Of a DNA stretch of 14,351 nt, positions 7,238 to 14,260 are shown in pieces (the stretch's first letter is position 1; every line of letters begins with the position of its first letter). The notes below the pieces were generated by a model. It was not told the origin of the DNA. It did no database searches and saw only the letters and a program-made list of their open reading frames with translations. Where the stretch lies: positions 1 through 14,351 of the forward strand of contig JAZNRO010000042.1 of the NCBI GenBank assembly GCA_045590715.1, in the 5' to 3' direction. Origin of the DNA: RGIG5579 sp045590715. Lineage in GTDB: Bacteria > Bacillota > Clostridia > Oscillospirales > SIG627. Both the position numbers and the translations under genes were made by a program.

Positions 7238-8506
7238 TACCGCTTCTTTTTCGGAAGAGGAGGGACTAGTTTGCTTTCTTACCTGGTATTTGGGCTCTTT
7301 TCCTTCGGATACCACTTCTCTTGTGATGGTTACTTTTGCAATATCTCTGCGGTCGGGAACCTCAAACATAATCTTTTGCATAAAGCTTTCGATAATGGAA
7401 CGAAGACCTCTTGCGCCGGTGTTTTGCTCCTTGGCAAGGCGGGCGATCTCGTGGCAGGCCTCGTCTTTGAAAACAAGGTCTACTTCATCAAAACGGAAAA
7501 GCTTCTGATACTGTTTTACCAGTGCGTTTTTCGGCTCGGTGAGAATGCGTACCAGGCTGTCTTCATCCAAAGGATCCAGCGGCACGATCACCGGAATTCG
7601 TCCTACCAGTTCCGGAATAATACCGAATTTTACAAGGTCGTGAGGAACTACTTCCTTCAGACTGTGCTCGCTCTTCTTTTTGGCGTTTTCACCGTCGGCA
7701 AAGCCGATGATCTGCTTGCCCTGACGGCGGGAGATGATCTCTTCCATTCCGTCAAAAGCGCCGCCGCAAATAAAGAGAATGTTGCGGGTGTCGATCTTAA
7801 TAAATTCCTGGTTGGGATGCTTTCTTCCGCCCTGGGGAGGAACGTTGGCAACGGTGCCTTCCAGCATCTTTAAGAGGGCCTGCTGAACGCCTTCACCGGA
7901 TACGTCACGGGTGATAGAGCGGTTTTCGCTTCTTCTGGCGATCTTGTCGATCTCGTCAATATAGATAATGCCCTTCTGTGCCTTTTCCACGTCAAAATCG
8001 GCGGCCTGGATCAGACGGAGCAAAATATTTTCTACGTCTTCGCCAACGTATCCTGCCTCTGTCAGCGTGGTAGCGTCGGCAATGGCAAAGGGAACCTGGA
8101 GCGTTTTGGCAAGGGTCTGGGCAAGATAGGTCTTACCGCAACCGGTAGCGCCGATGAGAAGAACGTTGCTCTTCTGGATCTCTACGCCGTCTTCCTCTTT
8201 CTGCATCAGGCGTTTGTAGTGGTTATAAACCGCTACGGACAAAGCTTTTTTTGCTTCGTCCTGGCCTACTACGTATTCGTCCAGCTTCTTTTTGATTTCA
8301 GTAGGGCGGGGAAGATAGTCCAGCTTGAATTCCTTGTCTTTTTTGTGCTTTTTTGCTTTTCCCAGATATTCCTCCACCAGCTCCGAGCAAAGGGTGGTAC
8401 AGGTATCACAAATGAAAATACCTCTGGGGCCGGGGATCAGAAGATCTACCTGCTCCTGGGTCTTGGAACAGAAGGAACAGGTGGGATTGTTCTTTTGATT
8501 TGCCAT
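7235..8506 (-). CDS. clpX: ATP-dependent Clp protease, ATP-binding subunit ClpX
   Basis: AAA+ unfoldase that recognises, unfolds and feeds tagged proteins into ClpP in the cytoplasm. The 423 residues are complete. Order of domains: N-terminal zinc-binding domain with Cys10, Cys13, Cys33 and Cys36; Walker A GATGCGKT (119-126); pore-1 loop GYVG (152-155); Walker B IIYIDE (180-185); RKH pore loop (228-230); the IGF loop that docks on ClpP (267-269); and sensor 2 GARGLRS (364-370). The ATG at 8506 has GGGAG about 6 bases upstream. It lies downstream of clpP, but a terminator-like hairpin separates the two. The C-terminal tail (SPSSSEKEAV) is short and variable, as usual. Confidence 0.98.
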   Translation of the reverse strand: MANQKNNPTCSFCSKTQEQVDLLIPGPRGIFICDTCTTLCSELVEEYLGKAKKHKKDKEFKLDYLPRPTEIKKKLDEYVVGQDEAKKALSVAVYNHYKRLMQKEEDGVEIQKSNVLLIGATGCGKTYLAQTLAKTLQVPFAIADATTLTEAGYVGEDVENILLRLIQAADFDVEKAQKGIIYIDEIDKIARRSENRSITRDVSGEGVQQALLKMLEGTVANVPPQGGRKHPNQEFIKIDTRNILFICGGAFDGMEEIISRRQGKQIIGFADGENAKKKSEHSLKEVVPHDLVKFGIIPELVGRIPVIVPLDPLDEDSLVRILTEPKNALVKQYQKLFRFDEVDLVFKDEACHEIARLAKEQNTGARGLRSIIESFMQKIMFEVPDRRDIAKVTITREVVSEGKEPKYQVRKQTSPSSSEKEAV

Positions 8507-8535
8507 AAAAACTCCCTTAATGAATTTTTTTGGAT

Positions 8536-8567
8536 AAAAAGGCCGAGCAAGCCAAAACTTGCTCGGC
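8536..8567 (-). terminator. Terminator-like hairpin between clpP and clpX
   Basis: Perfect 10-bp stem GCCGAGCAAG (8542-8551) / CTTGCTCGGC (8558-8567) with a 6-base loop. On the minus strand it is followed by a C and then five Ts (8536-8540). It lies 35 bases upstream of the clpX ATG, so it should reduce transcription from clpP into clpX. Confidence 0.8.
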
Positions 8568-8587
8568 TTTGTGCTTTTTTATCAGAG

Positions 8588-9172
8588 TTACGCTCTCTTT
8601 TCAATCACCTTGTCAATGAGGCCGTACGCCAGTGCTTCTTCTGCGGTGAGGAAGTTATCGCGATCCGTATCTTTCTCGATCTGGGAAAGATCTTTTCCGG
8701 TATTCTCCGCTAGGATCTTATTTAAAGTATCGCGGGTTCTGAGAATGTGATCGGAATGGATCTTGATATCACTTGCCTGACCCTTCATTCCGCCCAAGGG
8801 CTGATGGATCATGATCTCACTGTGGGGCAGAGCAATACGTTTTCCTTTTGCTCCTGCGGACAGGAGAAAAGCGCCCATGCTTGCGGCCATACCGATACAA
8901 ATGGTGGATACGTCGCATTTGATGTAGTTCATAGTATCGTAGATGGCCATACCGGCAGAAACAGAGCCGCCGGGGGAATTGATGTAAAGGTGAATGTCTT
9001 TTTCGGGATCCTGCGCTTCCAAATAAAGAAGCTGTGCGACAACAAGACTTGCTGTGGTGTCGTTTACCTCGTCGCAGAGAAATACAACTCTGTCGTTTAA
9101 AAGTCTGGAGTAAATGTCGTAACTTCTCTCGGAATGTCCGGTTTGTTCAACTACCATTGGTACCAGTGCCAT
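8588..9172 (-). CDS. clpP: ATP-dependent Clp protease, proteolytic subunit ClpP
   Basis: Serine peptidase that assembles into the tetradecameric barrel degrading substrates delivered by ClpX (or ClpA/ClpC). At 194 residues it is the standard length. Catalytic triad: Ser98 in GMAASMGAF, His123 in IMIHQPLGG, and Asp172 in DTDRDNF. The oxyanion/strand region SPGGSVSAGMAIYD (66-79) is intact. The N-terminus MALVPMVVEQTGHSERSYDIYSRLL matches the family, including the short processed leader. The ATG at 9172 has GGGAGGT upstream. Only 26 bases separate it from the trigger factor stop, so it is probably transcribed with tig. Confidence 0.98.
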   Translation of the reverse strand: MALVPMVVEQTGHSERSYDIYSRLLNDRVVFLCDEVNDTTASLVVAQLLYLEAQDPEKDIHLYINSPGGSVSAGMAIYDTMNYIKCDVSTICIGMAASMGAFLLSAGAKGKRIALPHSEIMIHQPLGGMKGQASDIKIHSDHILRTRDTLNKILAENTGKDLSQIEKDTDRDNFLTAEEALAYGLIDKVIEKRA

Positions 9173-9198
9173 GTGTCAAAACCTCCCGTTTTGGATTC

Positions 9199-10671
9199 TT
9201 ATTTCTCTTCTGCTTTTTTGGTAGCAGTTTTCTTGGCAGGTGCTTTTTTCGCAGGTGCCTTTCCGCCTTCTGCTTTCGCAGTGGTCTTCTTTGCGGTGGA
9301 AGCAGTCTTCTTGGCAGGAGCCTTCTTTTCGCCTTCTGCCTTGGTAGTGGTCTTCTTCGCAGTGGAAGTAGTCTTCTTTGTAGCAGCGGCAGCTTCGGTG
9401 ATCTGGGCGGAAGCCTTGATCAGTTCAACAGCCTTTCTGGCGGAAACGTCTTTTCTGATTACTTCTTCAGGAATGAATTCTTTTGCTTTTTCTACGTCGA
9501 TCTTGTAGTTTTCAGCAACTCTTGCATATTCTGCATCAACTTCTTCTGCGGAAATGTCAAATTTTTCAGCCTTTGCAATGGCTTCCAGAGCCAGAGTAGC
9601 CTTTACCTGACGTTCAGCCTGGGGACGGAACTCTTCCAGCATCTTTTCACGGGTCATACCGGAGTACTGGAGATACATATCCATAGAAAGACCCTGCTGC
9701 ATCAGACGGTTGCCGTAATCCTGGAACATATTTTCTGCTTCGTTTTCAAACATGCAAGCGGGAATATCGCCTTCGATCCCTTCGATGATGCCGGTGAGAA
9801 GCTGTTCTTCCACCTGGTGCTCTGCTTCTTCTGCATTTCTCTTTTCTATTTTAGCCTTGATATCCTTTTTATATTCAGCCAGGGTATCAAAATCAGAAAC
9901 ATCTTTTGCAAATTCGTCGTCCAGCTCGGGCAGTTCTACCTTTTCAATGCCGTTAAGAGCTACCTTGAATACGGCTTCCTTACCCTTCAGTTCCTCTGCC
10001 ATATAGTCAGCGGGGAAGGTAACGGTAACGTCGAAATTGTCACCGATCTTGTGGCCTACGATCTGTTCTTCAAAGCCGGGGATAAACTGACCGCTGCCAA
10101 GCTTTAAGTGGTGAGCCTCGCCCTTGCCGCCTTCAAAAGCCTTGTCGCCGATGAAGCCTTCAAAGTCGATGATGGCAATGTCATCGTTTTCAGCTGCTCT
10201 GTCGGTAATTTCGATGGTTCTGGAGTTTCTCTGACGAACTCTTTCCAGTTCTGCATCTACTTCTGCTTTTGCAACTTTCTTGACAGACTTTTCGGCTTTG
10301 ATGCCTTTATAATTCTTTACGGTGATCTCGGGCTTGGTGTAGTACTTTGCAGTGAGAGCGACACCGTTTTCATCAATATCGCCAAGTTCCAGTTCGGGCT
10401 GGCTTACAACTTCGATCTTTGCTTCTTTTACCGCTTCTTCCAGCACGCCGGGTAGAAGTTCATTCAGAGCATCTTCATAGAAGATTCCCTTGCCGTACAT
10501 TTTTTCCACGATGGCGCGGGGAGCCTTGCCCTTGCGGAAGCCGGGTACGGAAATTCTGGAAGCCTGCTTTTTGAATACCTTGTTTACCTGAGCCTCAAAA
10601 TCTGCTTTGGGGATCTGGATTTCCAAAATGGACTGATTTTTTTCGCCGTTTTTTACGCTTTTTAAACTCAT
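9199..10671 (-). CDS. tig: Trigger factor with a Lys/Ala-rich C-terminal tail
   Basis: Ribosome-bound chaperone with peptidyl-prolyl isomerase activity, 490 residues. The N-terminal domain (1-115) has the ribosome-docking signature GFRKGKAP (44-51). The FKBP-type isomerase domain spans about 160-245 (IAIIDFEGFIGDKAFEGG, SGQFIPGFEEQIVG). The helical chaperone domain runs to about 425. Residues 427-490 are an added low-complexity tail rich in Lys, Ala, Thr and Pro. The start is at 10671, with AGGAG just upstream. An in-frame extension of 36 codons reaches 10779, but it runs back over the promoter and reads as hydrophobic nonsense, so I reject it. It is followed by clpP and clpX, a common gene order linking folding with degradation. 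Confidence 0.96.
   Translation of the reverse strand: MSLKSVKNGEKNQSILEIQIPKADFEAQVNKVFKKQASRISVPGFRKGKAPRAIVEKMYGKGIFYEDALNELLPGVLEEAVKEAKIEVVSQPELELGDIDENGVALTAKYYTKPEITVKNYKGIKAEKSVKKVAKAEVDAELERVRQRNSRTIEITDRAAENDDIAIIDFEGFIGDKAFEGGKGEAHHLKLGSGQFIPGFEEQIVGHKIGDNFDVTVTFPADYMAEELKGKEAVFKVALNGIEKVELPELDDEFAKDVSDFDTLAEYKKDIKAKIEKRNAEEAEHQVEEQLLTGIIEGIEGDIPACMFENEAENMFQDYGNRLMQQGLSMDMYLQYSGMTREKMLEEFRPQAERQVKATLALEAIAKAEKFDISAEEVDAEYARVAENYKIDVEKAKEFIPEEVIRKDVSARKAVELIKASAQITEAAAATKKTTSTAKKTTTKAEGEKKAPAKKTASTAKKTTAKAEGGKAPAKKAPAKKTATKKAEEK
9244..9366 (-). repeat. Tandem repeats in the trigger factor tail
   Basis: Two near-identical units in the protein: residues 436-455 (STAKKTTTKAEGEKKAPAKK) and 458-476 (STAKKTTAKAEGGKAPAKK), followed by a shorter APAKK echo. 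They likely arose by tandem duplication and may vary in number between strains. Confidence 0.8.
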
Positions 10672-10720
10672 TTTTTTCACTCCTGAAAAACATTTGATAT
10701 AGATAAAATCTATCTTTATA

Positions 10721-10749
10721 ATTATATACGCGAAGGAATTTTTTGTCAA
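10721..10749 (-). promoter_or_regulatory. Perfect-consensus sigma-A promoter of tig-clpP
   Basis: On the minus strand: -35 TTGACA (10744-10749), a 17-base spacer, and -10 TATAAT (10721-10726), both exact consensus. Transcription would start near 10714, giving a leader of about 43 bases. A small inverted repeat, ATAGAT-AAA-ATCTAT (10699-10713), lies right at the predicted start and could be an operator or a leader hairpin. Confidence 0.9.
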
Positions 10750-10839
10750 GGGAAGGAAGGGAAAAAGGGCTTTTTGCACGAAGTTTTGGGAATTTTGTTC
10801 CCGTTTTCGGCAAAATGATAAAAGAAGAGCAAAATTCGG

Positions 10840-10868
10840 TTGCGAAAAGGCCTTTTCGGTGGTATACT
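10840..10868 (+). promoter_or_regulatory. Sigma-A promoter of the deo operon
   Basis: -35 TTGCGA (10840-10845), a 17-base spacer and -10 TATACT (10863-10868). Transcription would begin near 10875, about 31 bases before the deoC ATG. Its spacer contains the 16-bp palindrome listed separately. It diverges from the tig promoter about 90 bases away. Confidence 0.78.
10843..10858. promoter_or_regulatory. Candidate deo operator: perfect 16-bp palindrome
   Basis: CGAAAAGG (10843-10850) followed directly by CCTTTTCG (10851-10858) is a perfect palindrome lying wholly between -35 and -10 of deoC. This is a classic place for a repressor that blocks RNA polymerase. A partial copy of one half (TTTTCGG) occurs upstream at 10804-10810. 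The repressor is unknown; DeoR- or CytR-like proteins are only analogies. Confidence 0.6.
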
Positions 10869-10905
10869 AAAGGCAAGAAAAAGAATCCGGAAAGGGAGAG
10901 AAAAA

Positions 10906-11595
10906 ATGACCAGAAAAGAACTTCTTTCTACGGTGGATCACACCCTTTTAGCGCCTGACGCCACCATGGAACAAATTCAAAAGATTTGTGATGACGCCAT
11001 CCGTTTTTCCACCGCCAGCGTCTGCATTCCGCCTTCCTTTGTAAAGAGAGCGAAAGAATATGTTGGGGATCAGATGAAAATTTGCACCGTCATCGGTTTC
11101 CCTTTCGGTTATCACAGCCCGAAAGTCAAGGAGCTGGAGACCCGCATTGCTATAGAAGACGGCGCCGATGAGATTGATATGGTCATTGATATCGGTCTTT
11201 TAAAAGAGGGAAATCTGGACGCTGTAAAAGAAGAGATCCTTCTTGTGAGAAAAGCCTCGGAAGGAAAAATTTTAAAGGTCATTATCGAAACCTGCCTTTT
11301 AACGGATGAAGAAAAAGAAGAGATGTGCCGCATCGTAGGAGAAGCGGGCGCGGATTTTATTAAGACCAGCACCGGCTTTTCTACCGGAGGCGCTACCGCC
11401 CACGATATTGCGCTATTTCAAAAACACTGCAAAAAGCCCCTTCGGATCAAGGCGGCAGGCGGCATTAAGACCCTCTCGGATGCAGAAGAATTTTTATCTC
11501 TGGGCGCCACGAGACTTGGCACCAGCCGTATCGTAAAGCTTATTAAAGAAGAGTGTAAGGAGGAGAAAGATGAAGTATCCCACACCGCATATTAA
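10906..11595 (+). CDS. deoC: Deoxyribose-phosphate aldolase
   Basis: Class I aldolase that splits 2-deoxy-D-ribose 5-phosphate into glyceraldehyde 3-phosphate and acetaldehyde, 229 residues. The active-site residues are clear: Lys153 in FIKTSTGF forms the Schiff base, Lys182 in RIKAAGGI is the second lysine, and Asp91 in DEIDMVI is the proton-relay acid. The TIM barrel is complete, ending in the phosphate-binding ATRLGTS. The start at 10906 follows AAAGGGAGAG; an in-frame extension to 10840 overlaps the promoter and is rejected. The last 26 bases overlap deoD, whose ribosome site lies inside deoC, so the C-terminal EKDEVSHTAY is shaped partly by that overlap. First gene of the deo operon. Confidence 0.97.
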   Translation: MTRKELLSTVDHTLLAPDATMEQIQKICDDAIRFSTASVCIPPSFVKRAKEYVGDQMKICTVIGFPFGYHSPKVKELETRIAIEDGADEIDMVIDIGLLKEGNLDAVKEEILLVRKASEGKILKVIIETCLLTDEEKEEMCRIVGEAGADFIKTSTGFSTGGATAHDIALFQKHCKKPLRIKAAGGIKTLSDAEEFLSLGATRLGTSRIVKLIKEECKEEKDEVSHTAY

Positions 11596-12304
11596 TTGTA
11601 CCCCTTCTGATTTTGCCAAAACCGTTTTAATGCCCGGTGATCCTCTCAGGGCAAAGTTTGTTGCAGAAAATTTTCTGGAAAATGCCCGTCTTGTGAATAA
11701 TGTGCGTGGCATCCAGGGTTATACCGGCACCTTTGAAGGAGAGAAGATCTCCGTGATGGCCAGCGGTATGGGAATGCCCTCCATTGCGATTTATTCCCAC
11801 GAGCTTTATTCCGTTTTCGGTGTAGAAAACATCCTTCGCATCGGTTCTGCCGGCGCCATGCAGGAAAATATCCGGGTGCGGGATATCGTTTTGGGTCAGG
11901 GCGCTTGCACCAATTCCAATATGGCATCAAATTTCCGTCTGCCCGGCACTTTTGCCCCCATCGCATCCTATTCTCTTCTTAAGACCGTAGCGGAAGAAGC
12001 GGATAAAATGGGGCTAAATTATCACGTAGGAAACCTTTTGTCCTCCGATACCTTTTATAACGATGAATTAGGTCTTCGTCCCGATGAAACAAGCCTTGCC
12101 CTCTGGGGTAAAATGGGCGTTATGGCAGTGGAAATTGAAGCGGCGGCCCTTTATATGAATGCGGCAAGACTTCAAAAAAAAGCCCTTGCCATCTGCACCG
12201 TTTCCGACCATCTCATTACCGGAGAAGAAACCACCAGTGAGGAAAGACAGACCTCCTTTACGGATATGATGCTCCTTGCCCTTCGCTCGGCGAAAAAGTT
12301 TTAA
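11570..12304 (+). CDS. deoD: Purine-nucleoside phosphorylase, DeoD type
   Basis: Hexameric-type purine nucleoside phosphorylase, 244 residues. It phosphorolyses purine (deoxy)ribonucleosides to free base and (deoxy)ribose 1-phosphate. Visible motifs match the E. coli DeoD group: TPHIN with His7, VLMPGDPLRAKF (phosphate-binding Gly23 and Arg27), LRIGSAGA (Arg90, Ser93), the ribose-binding VEIEAAALY (187-195), and the base-contacting Asp213 in CTVSDHL. The ATG at 11570 follows AAGGAGGAGAAAG. It overlaps deoC by 26 bases and is followed after 3 bases by deoB, so the three are surely co-transcribed. Confidence 0.96.
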   Translation: MKYPTPHINCTPSDFAKTVLMPGDPLRAKFVAENFLENARLVNNVRGIQGYTGTFEGEKISVMASGMGMPSIAIYSHELYSVFGVENILRIGSAGAMQENIRVRDIVLGQGACTNSNMASNFRLPGTFAPIASYSLLKTVAEEADKMGLNYHVGNLLSSDTFYNDELGLRPDETSLALWGKMGVMAVEIEAAALYMNAARLQKKALAICTVSDHLITGEETTSEERQTSFTDMMLLALRSAKKF

Positions 12305-12307
12305 AAT

Positions 12308-13477
12308 ATGAAAAAAAGAGTGTTTATGATCGTTCTGGATTCCCTGGGAATCGGGGAACTTCCGGACGCGGATCAGTTTGGAGATAAAGGTTCCCATACC
12401 TTAAAAAGCATCGCCGGATCGGAAAAATTTTCCGTTCCCAATCTTCTGAAAATGGGTCTTGGCAATATTCGCGGTTGTGAGTTTTTACCGTCTTGTGATT
12501 CGCCCTTGGCTTCTTTTGGCAAAATGGCGGAAAAGTCCCGGGGGAAAGACACTACCATCGGTCACTGGGAACTGTGCGGCGTTATCTCTCCCCAGCCTCT
12601 TCCCGTTTACCCCAACGGTTTTCCCGCTGATTTAATTTGTGAATTTGAAAAAAGATGCGGCAGAAAAGTGCTCTGCAACAAGCCCTTTTCCGGTACGGAA
12701 GTGATCCGTCTTTACGGAGAAGAGCATATGAAAACCGGGGATCTTATCGTTTATACCTCCGCAGACAGCGTGTTTCAGATCGCCGCCCACGAAGAGATCG
12801 TTCCCTTGCCGGAGCTTTACCGCATTTGCAAAATCGCCCGTGAGCTTCTTACGGGAGAGCACGGGGTAGGCCGCGTCATCGCCCGTCCCTTTATCGGGGA
12901 GAAGGGCGCTTTTGTCCGCACGGCTAATCGTCACGATTACTCTCTTCCCGCACCGGGCGTCACCTTGCTTGATGCTTTGAAAGAAGCGGGAAAAGATGTG
13001 ATCGGTATTGGCAAGATCGAAGATATTTTTGCTTCCCGCGGGATTACGGAAAGCGTTCGCACCCGTTCCAATAAGGACGGAATGAATGTGATTTTATCGA
13101 TGGCAGAAAAGGATTTCGACGGCCTTTGCTTTTTGAATCTGGTGGAATTTGATTCCCTTTACGGCCATCGCAACGATACCCACGGGTATGCTGCCGCCCT
13201 TTCGGAATTTGATTTATTTTTGCCCTCTTTCCTTGCAAAAATGAAAGAGGAAGACTTACTTGTGATCTGCGCGGATCACGGCTGTGACCCGGGAACCCAG
13301 TCTACCGACCATTCCAGAGAATACGTACCTCTTTTGGTTTACGGCAAAGGAATGAAGGGAATAGATTTAGGCGAAAGAGAAAGCTTTTCCGATCTTGCAA
13401 AGACCCTTTCGGAATATTTCGGACTTACACACACTTTCCCGGGAAAAAGCTTTCTTTCCCAAATTTTAGGAGCGTAA
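12308..13477 (+). CDS. deoB: Phosphopentomutase
   Basis: Mn-dependent phosphopentomutase, interconverting (deoxy)ribose 1-phosphate and 5-phosphate and so linking the phosphorylases to DeoC. The 389 residues are full length for the alkaline-phosphatase-like family. Metal ligands: Asp11 (VLDSLGIGE), Asp282 and His287 (EFDSLYGH), Asp323 and His324 (CADHG) and His335 (TDHSREY). The phosphorylated Thr should be Thr82 in GKDTTIGHWE, by match to Thr85 of the Bacillus cereus enzyme. The cap domain includes GRVIARPFIGE and NRHDYSL. It starts 3 bases after the deoD stop with no clear Shine-Dalgarno, so it is probably translated by re-initiation. Confidence 0.97.
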   Translation: MKKRVFMIVLDSLGIGELPDADQFGDKGSHTLKSIAGSEKFSVPNLLKMGLGNIRGCEFLPSCDSPLASFGKMAEKSRGKDTTIGHWELCGVISPQPLPVYPNGFPADLICEFEKRCGRKVLCNKPFSGTEVIRLYGEEHMKTGDLIVYTSADSVFQIAAHEEIVPLPELYRICKIARELLTGEHGVGRVIARPFIGEKGAFVRTANRHDYSLPAPGVTLLDALKEAGKDVIGIGKIEDIFASRGITESVRTRSNKDGMNVILSMAEKDFDGLCFLNLVEFDSLYGHRNDTHGYAAALSEFDLFLPSFLAKMKEEDLLVICADHGCDPGTQSTDHSREYVPLLVYGKGMKGIDLGERESFSDLAKTLSEYFGLTHTFPGKSFLSQILGA

Positions 13478-13481
13478 AGAT

Positions 13482-14176
13482 ATGTACGAGATCATCACCA
13501 AGAAGAAAAAAGGACTGGAGCTGACAAGAGAAGAAATTGCTTTTTTCGTTGGCGGTTTTACAAAAGGGGAGATTCCGGATTATCAGGCGGCAAGTCTTCT
13601 TATGGCCATTTGCCTGAAGGGAATGACCCCGGAAGAAACCGCTATTCTTACCGATGAAATGATGCGCTCCGGCGACGTTTTGGACCTTTCTTCTTTGGGA
13701 GAAAATACCGTGGATAAACATTCTACCGGCGGTGTGGGGGATAAGACCACCCTGATCCTTGCGCCCATCGTTGCCGCGGCCGGTGCTACGGTTGCCAAAA
13801 TGAGCGGTCGGGGTCTGGGTCATACCGGCGGCACAGTAGACAAAATGGAGTCTGTTCCCGGTATGAAGGTAGACCTATCTTCCCAAGACTTTTTCAAAAC
13901 CGCAAAAGAAGTTGGTATTTGCGTGGTAGGGCAGAGCGGAAGCCTTGCCCCTGCCGATAAAAAGATCTATGCCCTCCGGGACGTAAGTGCCACGGTAGAT
14001 TCCATTCCGCTCATTGCCTCCAGTATTATGTCTAAAAAATTGGCATCCGGTTCTAAAAGCATTGTTCTGGATGTAAAATACGGCTCCGGTGCTTTTATGA
14101 AGACTCCGGAAGAAGCAAAAGAACTGGCTATGGCCATGGTTTCCATCGGTAAAAAGATGGGACGGAAAGTAAGAGC
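13482..14176 (+). CDS. deoA: Pyrimidine-nucleoside phosphorylase, 3' end missing (assembly break)
   Basis: Phosphorolyses uridine, thymidine or deoxyuridine to base and (deoxy)ribose 1-phosphate. In Bacillota it is often called pdp or pyn. About 231 residues of an expected 430-440 are present. Motifs seen: the Gly-rich phosphate loop KHSTGGVGDKTT (79-90), SGRGLGHTGGTVDK (108-121), and the pyrimidine-binding YALRD (Arg166) and SIMSKKLASG (Lys185/186). AGGAG precedes the ATG, 4 bases after the deoB stop. Authentic sequence ends at 14176, where library adapter begins. An open frame continues to 14327, but those last ~50 residues are translated adapter and out-of-frame repeat and must not be annotated. 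The real gene is probably intact in the organism. Confidence 0.93.
14086..14176 (+). repeat. Direct repeat copy 1 (genuine deoA sequence)
   Basis: This 91-base stretch of deoA is identical to 14261-14351. It is continuous in frame with upstream deoA and is the genuine genomic copy. It appears to be the insert of one short library fragment. Confidence 0.9.
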
Positions 14177-14260
14177 AAGTCGGAGGCCAAGCGGTCTTAG
14201 GAAGACAATGACTAGACCCAACTCCTTGGCTCACAGAACGACATGGCTACGATCCGACTT
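14177..14260. other. Sequencing-library adapter (MGI/BGI DNBSEQ type) in the assembly
   Basis: The 84 bases split exactly into three parts. A 32-base arm (14177-14208) begins AAGTCGGAGGCCAAGCGGTC and ends GGAAGACAA. A 10-base barcode follows, TGACTAGACC (14209-14218). A 42-base arm (14219-14260) begins CAACTCCTTGGCTCACAGAA and is the reverse complement of the second standard adapter, ending GATCCGACTT. I recognise both arms from memory as the standard BGI/MGI adapter pair. This is artificial DNA, not part of the organism. Confidence 0.97.

Noticed and set aside
7226..7873. Open frame of 215 codons starting in the terminator and antisense to clpX
   Set aside because: No ribosome site of note, no recognisable motif, and it lies opposite a fully conserved gene.
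9034..10107. Long open frame of 357 codons on the plus strand, rich in Phe, Ser, Gly and Cys
   Set aside because: It is antisense to clpP and tig. Its odd composition is the mirror of the Lys/Ala/Glu-rich trigger factor, so it is a shadow.
10672..10779. 36-codon N-terminal extension of trigger factor
   Set aside because: It runs over the perfect promoter and the leader. The family starts at MSLKSV, which has its own AGGAG site.
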